The notes under the pieces were generated by a model. That model was not told the origin of the DNA. It saw only the letters and a program-made list of their open reading frames with translations, and did not search any database. Positions 6,658-14,052 of a DNA stretch of 18,499 nucleotides are shown here, in pieces. Position numbers and translations under genes: made by a program. How positions within the stretch are numbered: position 1 is the stretch's first letter; each line of letters begins with the position of its first letter. Source of the stretch: Sporosarcina sp. (lineage in GTDB: Bacteria > Bacillota > Bacilli > Bacillales_A > Planococcaceae). The stretch spans positions 1 to 18,499 of the forward strand of contig JARIDM010000177.1 in the NCBI GenBank assembly GCA_029263945.1, in the 5' to 3' direction.

Positions 6658-8811
6658 TTGCGCAAACTTGCCCACTTTGTAACGCGTGCCCATAAATTTA
6701 TCATTGCTGCATGGATTCTCATATTTGTCGTTATGGCATTCTTGGCAATTCGCTTACCAAGCATGTTGGAAGGCGACGGTTTTAAAATTGACGACGAACA
6801 TTCAGCCGTCATGGAGACCATTTCCGAAACTTTTGATATGCCTGCCGAAACTATGTTCCTCGTCTTTGATCACGTATCAGAAAGTACAATTGCAAAGACC
6901 ATCGAAGAAGTGGAGAATTTAAAATTAACTTCTTCAATCGATTCCCCTCTAAAGGATGACGCTTTACAAAAAGACGATGTTGCCTATGCGCTGCTTCACT
7001 TTGATAATACTGCAGAAGACATGCCGACAATCGTCGAAGACATCCGCGAAACAATTGGGGATGAAAAGAACGTTATCCTAACGGGTGCATCCGCAATTTC
7101 AAAGGATATTAACGCAGCGAGTCAGGGAGACTTGATCACTGCAGAGGCCATTGGTTTACCAATTGCAGTAATCGTTTTACTATTCGCTTTCGGCACGGTT
7201 GTCGCAGCGCTTGTTCCGCTTATGATTGGAATCGTGACCGTCATTACTTCTTTCGGGATTTTAACGATTCTTGGCGGTCAAATGGATTTATCGATTTTCG
7301 TGTTGAACATTATCCCAATGCTTGGCCTGGCGCTTAGTATAGATTTTGCTTTACTCTTCATTAGCCGTTACCGGGAAGAAAGAAAAGGAAGTCTGGACAT
7401 CCTCGATGCCGTGACAATGACTATTCGAACTGCAGGACGTTCAGTAATCTTCTCCGCTGTTTGCGTGTTCATCGGACTAGGTGCCATGATGTTAATTCGC
7501 GTAGAAATCTTTCAAAACATTGCAATTGGTGGGATGATTGTCGTTTTCATGGCTGTGCTTAGCTCGATCACGCTTCTTCCGTCCGTATTGATTGCACTAG
7601 GCGATCGTATTGATAAGTGGCAATTGATCAAAGTGAAAGCAAATGGTGCAGATCGTTGGCGCAAATTTGCGAACTGGGTCATTAAACGCCCAGTGGTCAT
7701 TACAATTTTGGCTTTCGTTTTACTTGGGATTTCATTAATCCCTGTAAAAAACATGACGCTTACAATCCCTCAAATTGACTCATTACCAGAGACTTACGAT
7801 TCCCGTCAGGCTTTTGATTTAATGGCGGATACATTTGGTCTTGGGGACAATACTTCTGTTTTCCTAATTGCTGAACGAGCTAATGGGTGGGAAGACGAAG
7901 ATGGATTATCTGAAATGAAAGAACTGCAAGAAACACTAACAAAAGATGAACTTGTAAGTGAAGTGACGACCGTCTTCTCTGCAAGTGAAATAGAATCCGT
8001 TGAACAATGGACGCAAGCGATGATGGTCCCAGAAATGGCTGCAAACCTTACCCCTCTTCTTGAGACATTTGTACAAGGTGAACAGTTAATGATTCCGCTG
8101 ACACTGTCAGCAGAAGGAGCCTCTGACGAAGCGCAAGAATGGGTACACGAGTGGTCAGAAAAAGAGACCCCATGGAATATCCAAGTTGGCGGCGAGCCTA
8201 AGTTTAACCAGGAAATCTTTGATGAAATTTATGACAAAATCGGATGGGTTCTCGGCGTCATTGTCATCTCGACATTTTTCATCTTAATGATCGCATTCCG
8301 TTCGCTCTTAATTCCGATTAAAGCCATCTTAATGAACATTATCGGGTTGTCTGCAACGTTCGGGATACTCGTTTATATTTTCCAATATGGACATTTTGGA
8401 ATCGCACCAGGAACGATTGCGCTTATTATCCCTGTGATCGTCTTCAGTCTCGTCTTTGGCTTAAGTATGGACTATGAGGTGTTTCTCATCTCCCGCATGC
8501 AAGAGGAATACGCGAAGTCCTTTAACAATGATCGTGCGACAGTCGAGGGGCTTGCAACAACAAGTAAAGTGATTACTTCTGCTGCCCTTATTATGATTGT
8601 GCTCACTGGGGCGTTTGCGTTTACAGACGTGATGCCTGTCAAACAGATCGGTGTAGGGATTGCGATCGCAGTCGCAATAGATGCAACAGTCATTCGCTTG
8701 TTGCTCGTGCCTAGCTTAATGAAAATGTTTGGTAAGTGGAATTGGTGGTTGCCATTCGGTAAAGGCCTTTACCGCCCAGGAAAATCTCGAACGAAGCACG
8801 AAGAAAAATAA
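6658..8811 (+). CDS. MMPL/RND-superfamily membrane transporter, YdfJ-like
   Basis: A 717-residue polytopic exporter of the MMPL family, related to B. subtilis YdfJ (724 residues) and mycobacterial MmpL proteins. The architecture is the RND duplication: a helix at about 12-32, an extracytoplasmic domain to about 165, six helices to about 320, a helix at about 342-362, a second extracytoplasmic domain to about 540, then five helices. Each half carries the family hallmark in its fourth helix: LSIDFALLFISRYREE (D229) and LSMDYEVFLISRMQEEY (D605), whose acidic residues are the likely proton relay. The substrate cannot be read from sequence; lipids or drugs are usual. Translation starts at TTG (6658), 10 bases after AAGAAGG; no ATG lies nearby in frame. 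No adjacent regulator was found. A strong bidirectional terminator follows. Confidence 0.9.
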   Translation: MRKLAHFVTRAHKFIIAAWILIFVVMAFLAIRLPSMLEGDGFKIDDEHSAVMETISETFDMPAETMFLVFDHVSESTIAKTIEEVENLKLTSSIDSPLKDDALQKDDVAYALLHFDNTAEDMPTIVEDIRETIGDEKNVILTGASAISKDINAASQGDLITAEAIGLPIAVIVLLFAFGTVVAALVPLMIGIVTVITSFGILTILGGQMDLSIFVLNIIPMLGLALSIDFALLFISRYREERKGSLDILDAVTMTIRTAGRSVIFSAVCVFIGLGAMMLIRVEIFQNIAIGGMIVVFMAVLSSITLLPSVLIALGDRIDKWQLIKVKANGADRWRKFANWVIKRPVVITILAFVLLGISLIPVKNMTLTIPQIDSLPETYDSRQAFDLMADTFGLGDNTSVFLIAERANGWEDEDGLSEMKELQETLTKDELVSEVTTVFSASEIESVEQWTQAMMVPEMAANLTPLLETFVQGEQLMIPLTLSAEGASDEAQEWVHEWSEKETPWNIQVGGEPKFNQEIFDEIYDKIGWVLGVIVISTFFILMIAFRSLLIPIKAILMNIIGLSATFGILVYIFQYGHFGIAPGTIALIIPVIVFSLVFGLSMDYEVFLISRMQEEYAKSFNNDRATVEGLATTSKVITSAALIMIVLTGAFAFTDVMPVKQIGVGIAIAVAIDATVIRLLLVPSLMKMFGKWNWWLPFGKGLYRPGKSRTKHEEK

Positions 8812-8821
8812 GTTTAACCTA

Positions 8822-8868
8822 AAAAACGATAGCGCTTCCCTGTTGATCAGGAAAGTGCTATCGTTTTT
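8822..8868. terminator. Bidirectional terminator between the MMPL gene and the small membrane protein gene
   Basis: AAAAACGATAGC (8822-8833) pairs with GCTATCGTTTTT (8857-8868), extended inward by CTTCC with GGAAAG and a small bulge. Runs of A and T on either side give a U tract in both directions. It serves the plus-strand transporter and the minus-strand operon. The small gene's stop codon overlaps the right arm. Confidence 0.9.
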
Positions 8869-9037
8869 AAATTGTCAGTCCACTATTTTCTACGACTACA
8901 TAGCTCGTAAATTCATGCGCCGCTTCGTCATTTTCTTTTTCAATCTTATTAATCGTGGACATCATCGCAAAGTATACGCCGGCTACGACAATTACAACGA
9001 ATAATATAATCCCGATGACCATTGTCTTCCCTTTCAT
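8867..9037 (-). CDS. 56-residue single-pass membrane protein, unknown function
   Basis: A small gene that is easily missed. The protein has a short basic start (MKGKTM), one transmembrane helix at about 7-26 (VIGIILFVVIVVAGVYFAMM), then a charged tail INKIEKENDEAAHEF and a hydrophobic end (VVVENSGLTI). The orientation would be N-terminus in, tail out. GAGGAGG lies 11 bases before the ATG and overlaps the end of the upstream gene, whose stop is only 6 bases away, so translational coupling is likely. It is last in the operon; its TAA runs into the terminator at 8822-8868. I recognise no family. Ribosome site, placement and clean TM pattern argue that it is real. Confidence 0.75.
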   Translation of the reverse strand: MKGKTMVIGIILFVVIVVAGVYFAMMSTINKIEKENDEAAHEFTSYVVVENSGLTI

Positions 9038-9043
9038 TAACTG

Positions 9044-9508
9044 TTAAGCCTCCTCTACCAATTTAAATTGCTCATCTCGTAAATAACCTTGAGCATAGCC
9101 ATAATTCCCAAAGCTTTCTTCCAAATTTAGTCCGTGATAGATATTCCAAGCGCCGTCCTCTTCAACAAGTTTTAAGGTTGCGCCCTCGGCATTCATCCAT
9201 AATTGTTCGATTGTTGGTGCTTCAAATTCTTCTTCAGACAATAATTCAATGGAATCCTTAATCGTTTGACGAAGTTCCGCTTCTGTTGCTTCACGGATGT
9301 TCACAAGCCCACGGTCATCCACTTCATATCCTGGAATTCCTGCAACGTACACAAAACCATTGCCGTTCGGATGAAGGTGTTGCACAACAACTGTTTTATC
9401 AAACAAACTCTCTTCAAAATGGTAATTGACACGCTTCATAGATACTTCTTTTCTCGTTAACTCAGGAAATGATTCAATAATGGCTTGCTTTTGTTCAAAC
9501 GTCAACAT
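9044..9508 (-). CDS. Conserved-looking acidic protein of unknown function, 154 residues
   Basis: Not recognised. From MLTFEQKQAIIESFPELTRKEVS the protein is predicted soluble, acidic and mixed alpha/beta: helical at the start, beta-like through VNYHFEESLFDKTVVVQHLHPNGNGFVYVAGIPGY (residues 24-58), helical through EATEAELRQTIKDSIELLSEEE, then beta-like LKLVEEDGAWNIYHGL and an aromatic, glycine-rich stretch FGNYGYAQGYLRDEQFKLVEE. No signal peptide or TM helix is seen. The ATG at 9508 was chosen over a 30-residue upstream extension because that extension runs into the pentapeptide gene's end, and GTGGA lies before the ATG. It sits between the pentapeptide-repeat gene (20-base gap) and the 56-residue membrane protein (6-base gap), so it probably works with them. 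Confidence 0.82.
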   Translation of the reverse strand: MLTFEQKQAIIESFPELTRKEVSMKRVNYHFEESLFDKTVVVQHLHPNGNGFVYVAGIPGYEVDDRGLVNIREATEAELRQTIKDSIELLSEEEFEAPTIEQLWMNAEGATLKLVEEDGAWNIYHGLNLEESFGNYGYAQGYLRDEQFKLVEEA

Positions 9509-9528
9509 ATACTTCCACTCTTTTCTTT

Positions 9529-10182
9529 TTAATATTCTTGTACATTTAGCCCTAACACACGTGCAAATCCAATCGCTTGCTCTCGCGATACAATACATCC
9601 TTTAATCTGTTCGAGCGACACTTCAATGCGTTCATATGTACTGTCGGATAAGTCAATTCCGCGCAAATTTGTTTCAGAGAAATTAATATTCTCGATTTTA
9701 CATGTGATGAATTGCACTTCTTTAAATTTACATTCAAAAAAATCAGCATCTGTTAAGTTGCATTCATTATACGACACTTCTTGCATGCCTGTGAAACTAA
9801 AATTACTATATTTTCCATCGCATGCTTCAAATAGGATGTGTTTAAACGTCGCATTTTCAAAGTTTGCACCCGTTAGTTTTGAATTTCTAAATTCACAGCG
9901 TTGAAAGTGCGCATTTTTAAATTGTGCATTTGACAAATCACACGTATCAAAAATGACATCTACAAATTCCGCATTTCTAAGTTCACTACCTGTAAAGCGT
10001 ACATTTTTAAAAACGACATCATCAAATGTAATGCGCTCTTCTTCAGAACCGATCAAAAAGCCGCCGTTAAAGTCAGCTCTTTCAATCTGCCCATCAAAAT
10101 CCCAGATACGATCAACGGAAAGTTCTTCATGTGTAAGCGATATTTTAGGTTTTTGTCGCTTGCCCCTCTTTTTTTGAGTCAT
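9529..10182 (-). CDS. Pentapeptide-repeat protein, 217 residues
   Basis: The protein opens with a very basic tail (MTQKKRGKRQKPK) and from about residue 45 to 185 consists of pentapeptide repeats of A(D/N)LXX type with F or L at the central position: FTGSELRNAEFVDVIFDTC, DLSNAQFKNAHFQRCEF, KLTGANFENATF, NLTDADFFECKFKEVQF, NFSETNLRGIDLSDS. Such repeats fold into a right-handed quadrilateral beta-helix. Some family members mimic DNA and protect gyrase (Qnr, MfpA), but most have no known role and no gyrase-specific loop can be identified here. Two ATGs are close together (10188, 10182); the second lies 9 bases after AAAGGAG and is preferred. That ribosome site overlaps the stop of the 32-residue gene upstream. 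The basic N-terminus could bind membrane or nucleic acid; this is inference. Confidence 0.88.
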   Translation of the reverse strand: MTQKKRGKRQKPKISLTHEELSVDRIWDFDGQIERADFNGGFLIGSEEERITFDDVVFKNVRFTGSELRNAEFVDVIFDTCDLSNAQFKNAHFQRCEFRNSKLTGANFENATFKHILFEACDGKYSNFSFTGMQEVSYNECNLTDADFFECKFKEVQFITCKIENINFSETNLRGIDLSDSTYERIEVSLEQIKGCIVSREQAIGFARVLGLNVQEY

Positions 10183-10196
10183 CGTCATTCTCTCCT

Positions 10197-10295
10197 TTAT
10201 CTCGTTTTCCATTCCCCGATAATCACAATCGCTAAAACGACCACGATTGCAACGATATAAAACCAACTCGGGATACTACTTAGTCCAGTGAACAT
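10197..10295 (-). CDS. 32-residue single-pass membrane microprotein
   Basis: A very short ORF with strong translation signals: AAAGGAG lies 7 bases before the ATG at 10293-10295. The product starts MFTGLSSIPSW, has one hydrophobic helix at about 11-27 (WFYIVAIVVVLAIVIIG) and ends in a basic EWKTR. Its TAA is immediately followed by AGGAGA (TAAAGGAG), the ribosome site of the pentapeptide-repeat gene, so it would couple translation from rlmA (25 bases upstream) into that gene. I know no family for it. It could be a genuine membrane peptide partner of the pentapeptide protein or mainly a coupling leader; the hydrophobic composition favours the first. Confidence 0.72.
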   Translation of the reverse strand: MFTGLSSIPSWFYIVAIVVVLAIVIIGEWKTR

Positions 10296-10320
10296 ACAGT
10301 CACTCCTTTGGCCGAACTAC

Positions 10321-11193
10321 TTATTGTTTCGATCTTTTGAACGCGATGATTATCTTATAGTCAATCGTGATGGATGAAATACCAGACGATAATGCTTGTT
10401 CTACTTTTTCAGCACTGGCGCCCCATGTAAGAGGTGTCATTTGAATGAGCTTTTCAAGTAGTTTTTGGTCCAATCCAAATTCATATGTGAGTCGCTCCGT
10501 TTCAACGGAATCGAACAATTCAGCGATTCGTTCGATTGCATTGGTTTCCGAAGTTCGTTCGACTCCATCATAAAAAATTGCGCGTAGTTCTGTTAAATAA
10601 TCCGCTTCAGGAACTACTTTTATAAATAAACCGCCTGCTTGAAGTAGCCTTGTAAATTCCCCGTAATTTGCAGGCGATAAAATATTTAACACAGCAGCGA
10701 ACTGCTCATCTTGGAATGGACAATTCGCAAGATCGCCAACCGTCCAAATATGACCTGGATGGTCTTTTGCAGCAGTTACAATTCCTTCTTTCGCAAGATC
10801 TATGCCCATGCCTGACATATGTTTCGGCAGATTTTTTAATAGCGCAGCCAAATGAGACCCTTCTCCACAACCTGCATCTAGTATAGCAGATGCCTTTACG
10901 TCTTGAATTTGCTCAAATAATAGCGCTGTCAGTCGGTCAAGTAAAGGATTAAAAAATCCACTTTCAATAATCGTCGTGCGTGCTTCGAAAAGCGCTTTGT
11001 CATATTTCGTTGTGTGTGCTTGTGGTGCCAAATTCACATACCCTTGTTTAGATAAATCAAATGAATGATTCTCCGTGCATACAAGACTGGCCTCGTCTAC
11101 AAGCTCCATTGCTGCTGTACAAAGGGGGCATCGAAACACCTGGATATTCTTTTCAATGGCTTCCACATTCATCATCTTTTTCGATAACTTCAT
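10321..11193 (-). CDS. rlmA: 23S rRNA (guanine-N1) methyltransferase, RlmA family
   Basis: A 290-residue SAM-dependent methyltransferase of the RlmA(I)/RlmA(II) family, which modifies G745 (Gram-negative) or G748 (Gram-positive, TlrB type) in hairpin 35 of 23S rRNA near the exit tunnel; by taxonomy G748 is expected. The N-terminal zinc site is intact: C22-P-L-C25 and C39-x3-H43. The Rossmann domain shows motif I ILDAGCGEGSH at 104-114, GIDLAKEG (motif II) and a motif IV region LNILSPANYGEF. The length fits B. subtilis YxjB (about 282). The ATG follows CGGAG, 9 bases upstream. A -10-like TATACT lies at 11226-11231, without a good -35. It heads the operon running down to the terminator at 8822-8868. 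Confidence 0.93.
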   Translation of the reverse strand: MKLSKKMMNVEAIEKNIQVFRCPLCTAAMELVDEASLVCTENHSFDLSKQGYVNLAPQAHTTKYDKALFEARTTIIESGFFNPLLDRLTALLFEQIQDVKASAILDAGCGEGSHLAALLKNLPKHMSGMGIDLAKEGIVTAAKDHPGHIWTVGDLANCPFQDEQFAAVLNILSPANYGEFTRLLQAGGLFIKVVPEADYLTELRAIFYDGVERTSETNAIERIAELFDSVETERLTYEFGLDQKLLEKLIQMTPLTWGASAEKVEQALSSGISSITIDYKIIIAFKRSKQ

Positions 11194-11336
11194 CTAAACA
11201 AACTCCGTTCCTACATAATTACTCTAGTATACAGCTTTTCTTTCTTTACAGGAAATCTATTCCTTCATCTATGGAATTGTTTCTACTGTATTCAAAGTGG
11301 TTAAACAGGTTACAATAGACAGAAGGAGGCTTTGCT

Positions 11337-12464
11337 GTGAAACGTTTTTTCATAATTATTTTACTACTTTCCGTGACTTATCTGGCTAAACCACTTTGGG
11401 AAGCGCCCGTCTCACAATATGTCGATTTGGCATTCCTTGAACCTGTTGACGAGACGATCGACGAAATCCTAACGAGCGACCCCGTTGTTGCCGTTGTACG
11501 TTATGTGAATGACACAACTGATCAGTTACTCACCTTCATTTCCACTAAAAGAAATGCTACTGAGAAAGCAACTGAAGACGTTGAGAAACCAACATTAACG
11601 ACACCAGAAAAAAGTCCTTTATCTATTCATAATATTGTGCTTGGAACCGATGAGGAAACTGTCAATTCTATTCTCGGCAAACCTATGCACCAATCCCCCA
11701 ACGAATACGATACAGACTGGTTTATCTATCACCAAGACTACCATAATTTTGTAATGGTTTCCTTCGATGAAAATCGAACAGTTGCTGCACTTTATACAAA
11801 TGATAATTTAATCGCCTCTGACAGTGGCGTAACATATGGGACTGCGAAATCTGTCGTGCGAGAAACATACGGCGAACCGCTCGAAGAAATACGTAAAGGC
11901 CTCACAAGTTACCGTCTACAAGATAGTGAAGGCTTCGACTTGTTTGAAATGAATGAGATGTATGTCTATGTCTTTTATGATCTCCACCAAAACGATACAG
12001 TCACTGCGGTTCAACTTGTTGAAAAATCTTTAGAACAGCAGAAAAATGGGATTTACAGCGAGGGGAGCACTGCGTTACAGGCAGGATTTGAAAGCCAATT
12101 ATTTGAGTTAACAAATGCAGCCCGCGTGAAGCGCGGCCTTCCAGCTTTATCGTGGGAAGAAAATGCAGCAGAAACAGCCCGTCACCATAGTCTTGATATG
12201 GCCACACAAAACTATTTCGACCATGAAAATAAACAAGGTGAATCCCCTTTCGACCGCATGAAAGCAGATGGGATTGCATTCCGCGCAGCGGGGGAAAACC
12301 TTGCGTATGGACAATCTAGCAGTATTTTTGCACATGAAGGATTGATGAACTCACTCGGACACCGTGAAAACATCTTATTAAACGCATACAATCATCTCGG
12401 GATTGGCGTAGCTTTCAACGAAAAAAACCAACCCTATTATACTGAAAACTTTCTACTCAAATAA
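11337..12464 (+). CDS. Exported CAP-domain protein with CAP-associated N-terminal domain (YlbC-like)
   Basis: A 375-residue protein with an N-terminal signal or anchor helix (KRFFIIILLLSVTYLAKPLW, residues 2-21), a spacer to about 95, a CAP-associated N-terminal domain of MutS/SLT-like pattern at about 97-235 (IHNIVLGTDEETVNSILGKPMHQSP...VTYGTAKSVVRETYGEP), and a C-terminal CAP/SCP domain at about 255-375. The CAP domain has LFELTNAARVKRGLPALSW, ARHHSLDMATQNYFDHENKQGESPFDRM, GENLAYG and LMNSLGHRENILLNAYNHLGIGV, including the conserved His residues of the CAP cavity. B. subtilis YlbC (about 346 residues) has this arrangement; function is not established, and an envelope role is likely. The start is GTG at 11337, 7 bases after AAGGAGG. 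The stop codon lies inside the downstream hairpin. Confidence 0.9.
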   Translation: MKRFFIIILLLSVTYLAKPLWEAPVSQYVDLAFLEPVDETIDEILTSDPVVAVVRYVNDTTDQLLTFISTKRNATEKATEDVEKPTLTTPEKSPLSIHNIVLGTDEETVNSILGKPMHQSPNEYDTDWFIYHQDYHNFVMVSFDENRTVAALYTNDNLIASDSGVTYGTAKSVVRETYGEPLEEIRKGLTSYRLQDSEGFDLFEMNEMYVYVFYDLHQNDTVTAVQLVEKSLEQQKNGIYSEGSTALQAGFESQLFELTNAARVKRGLPALSWEENAAETARHHSLDMATQNYFDHENKQGESPFDRMKADGIAFRAAGENLAYGQSSSIFAHEGLMNSLGHRENILLNAYNHLGIGVAFNEKNQPYYTENFLLK

Positions 12465-12503
12465 GCCATCCGATAGGAATCACTTCCTTTCGAATGGCTT
12501 ATT
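12460..12503. terminator. Long hairpin between the convergent CAP and sodC genes
   Basis: AATAAGCCAT (12460-12469) pairs with ATGGCTTATT (12494-12503); the pairing continues inward as CGA/TCG and AGGA/TCCT with single mismatches. It contains the CAP gene's stop and lies 24 bases past the sodC stop. No strong U tract on either side, so it is an intermediate-strength bidirectional terminator at best. Confidence 0.65.
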
Positions 12504-12527
12504 GAAGTGGTCTAGCAGAAGCTATTT

Positions 12528-13076
12528 TCATTTAATAATGGCACATGCAATTCGACTACCAGAGTTACCTGAAGGATCTGTTTTATAATCATCTTCTTTC
12601 TCATGAATCACAAGTGCACTTCCGTCTTCATCCAGAATTGAATTTTCTTTGCCGGGAGCCAGTGTAAGCTCCTCAGTCTTAATCACGACATATAATTTAC
12701 CGTCTTTACCGACATCCACATTCGGCAAATCGCCTGCATGAAAACCTTGTAAATTATTAAAACCGTGTGCTTTATTTGTCGGGTTAAAGTGACCCCCTGC
12801 AGATTCAAAACTCGGGGCCGTACATTCCCCCTTCTCATGAATATGAATGCCATGTTGGCCAGGCGACAACCCTTCAGCTTTAATTTCAATCGTTACCCCT
12901 TTAGTCCCTTCAGATAAATTCACTTCCCCAATCACTTGGTCTTCTGAATTGATCAAGATCGAATTGATCATTTTATCTTGTACATCACTAACGGGTAGCT
13001 GAGTTGAAATGTCCCCACACGCACTCAGAAATAACATCATCAACATGACGAGAAATAACCCAATTTTAGTCACCAT
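12528..13076 (-). CDS. sodC: Lipoprotein Cu,Zn superoxide dismutase
   Basis: A 182-residue extracytoplasmic enzyme that dismutates superoxide. The N-terminus is a lipoprotein signal with lipobox LSAC (Cys20 lipidated). All metal ligands of the canonical fold can be aligned: copper by H78, H80, H96 and H158, zinc by H96 (bridging), H104, H113 and D116; the guiding arginine is R175 in GSRIAC, and the disulfide pair is probably C85-C178. Motifs are HGIHIHEKGEC, GGHFNP, FHAGDLPN, ALVIHEKEDD. The B. subtilis homologue YojM is reported to have lost copper ligands, so an intact set here suggests an active enzyme. The ATG follows AAGGAGGAAAA. It is followed by the convergent hairpin, and its upstream gap carries the purC terminator. 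Confidence 0.94.
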   Translation of the reverse strand: MVTKIGLFLVMLMMLFLSACGDISTQLPVSDVQDKMINSILINSEDQVIGEVNLSEGTKGVTIEIKAEGLSPGQHGIHIHEKGECTAPSFESAGGHFNPTNKAHGFNNLQGFHAGDLPNVDVGKDGKLYVVIKTEELTLAPGKENSILDEDGSALVIHEKEDDYKTDPSGNSGSRIACAIIK

Positions 13077-13136
13077 TTTTCCTCCTTAAAAATGCTTCTT
13101 TATAGAAGGATGTGCTAAACTTCATTTTTTATGTAA

Positions 13137-13177
13137 AAACCGTATTTTCTTTTGGAATCTAAAAGAAAATACGGTTT
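13137..13177 (-). terminator. Rho-independent terminator with a perfect 17-base-pair stem, downstream of purC
   Basis: AAACCGTATTTTCTTTT (13137-13153) and AAAAGAAAATACGGTTT (13161-13177) are exact reverse complements around a 7-base loop. On the minus strand TTTTTACAT follows. It separates purC from sodC. Confidence 0.85.
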
Positions 13178-13205
13178 CTATAATTTTAAAATTAACGCGG
13201 TTCAA

Positions 13206-13266
13206 TCAATTTCATAATAGGGTTTAATTGCGCCACCACCACAACATAAGGTCATTATGAAATTGA
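13206..13266. repeat. Perfect 13-base inverted repeat around a 35-base loop, just after purC
   Basis: TCAATTTCATAAT (13206-13218) and ATTATGAAATTGA (13254-13266) are exact reverse complements. The interval is GC-richer than its surroundings (ACC/GGT repeats). There is no U tract and the purC terminator lies further downstream, so this is a second, separate structure in the 3' untranslated region. Confidence 0.75.
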
Positions 13267-13271
13267 CTCTG

Positions 13272-13952
13272 TTAAGATAAAATCATTTTTTCTAACTCAA
13301 ACGGAGAGACCGCTGTACCGTTTAGATAAGCGCGCATATTGCCGCCTGAAATCTCATCGATGAGCATAATTTCACCTTGCTCATCCCGCCCAAATTCAAG
13401 TTTAATATCATATAAATCCACGCCTTTTTCAGCGAGTACTTCTTTTACAACAAGTGAGATTGCTTTTGTGAGTGCTTCTAGCTTTTCATAATCGGTACTC
13501 GATAAAATACCGAGTTGTACAAGCCCATCCTGATTAATAGGCGGGTCATTTCGGTCATCGTCTTTAAGCGTCACCTCAACGAATGCATCTAATGGTTGGC
13601 CTTCCTCGCAGTATGCACCATATCTTTTCAAAAAACTACCGACTGCACGGTATCTACAAATCACTTCTAGCCCTCGTCCGAACATCTCAGCAGACTTGAC
13701 TGTCATCGTAGATGCGTCAATATCAGATACCACGTAATGCGTAGGAATCCCTTCTGTCGCTAACTTCTCAAAAAAGAAAGTTGTCATGCGTAGCCCTGAT
13801 TGGCCAATGCCATCTACTGTTAACCCAACTGTGTTCGCGCCGGGATCAAACACACCGTCTGTGCCCGTCATATCATCTTTAAATTTAAGCAAGACATGAT
13901 TCCCTTCGGCTTGATAAACATCTTTTGTCTTTCCTTTATATATTAGTTCCAT
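13272..13952 (-). CDS. purC: Divergent SAICAR synthetase (PurC) homologue, stand-alone
   Basis: PurC joins CAIR and aspartate with ATP to give SAICAR in purine synthesis. The 226-residue product has the family outline: LIYKGKTKDVY at 3-13, KFKDDMTGTDG at 24-34, RYRAVGSFLKRYG, PPINQDGLVQLGI, DIKLEFGRDEQGEIMLIDEIS. It differs at signature sites: the first signature has GLEVICR-YRA-VGS where PLEVVVR-NIA-AGS is usual, and the nucleotide/substrate loop usually read as DEISPDTCRLWD is DEISGGNMRAYLNG. It is also about 10 residues short at the end. It stands alone, not in a purEKBCSQLFMNHD operon, and no purine riboswitch or clear PurR site is seen upstream. Either a paralogue with altered substrate or a clade-specific PurC. 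The ATG lies 10 bases after AAAGGA; a -10-like TATACT is at 13994-13999. Confidence 0.8.
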   Translation of the reverse strand: MELIYKGKTKDVYQAEGNHVLLKFKDDMTGTDGVFDPGANTVGLTVDGIGQSGLRMTTFFFEKLATEGIPTHYVVSDIDASTMTVKSAEMFGRGLEVICRYRAVGSFLKRYGAYCEEGQPLDAFVEVTLKDDDRNDPPINQDGLVQLGILSSTDYEKLEALTKAISLVVKEVLAEKGVDLYDIKLEFGRDEQGEIMLIDEISGGNMRAYLNGTAVSPFELEKMILS

Positions 13953-14052
13953 AGGTCAAGTTCCTTTCTATATGAGGATACATGCTACTCTTTAGTATAA
14001 GCGCAATGCGTCTGAATAAAAAGCTTAATTACGACTTCTTTACAAGTCAACG

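Noticed and set aside
8729..9004. Plus-strand ORF of 91 codons past the MMPL gene
   Set aside because: It overlaps the transporter's end, passes through the terminator and is antisense to the 56-residue gene; no ribosome site.
13203..13256. 17-codon minus-strand ORF MTLCCGGGAIKPYYEID as a gene
   Set aside because: No ribosome binding site before its ATG; it may be a by-product of the inverted repeat. Mentioned only as part of that finding.
14025..14050. Terminator for the GGDEF gene (GACTT/AAGTC hairpin with AGCTTTTTATT)
   Set aside because: The stem is only five base pairs and the T run is 10 bases away; too weak to annotate.
13953..14052. Purine riboswitch or PurR operator upstream of purC
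   Set aside because: The gap is about 100 bases and shows neither a purine aptamer nor paired CGAA boxes.
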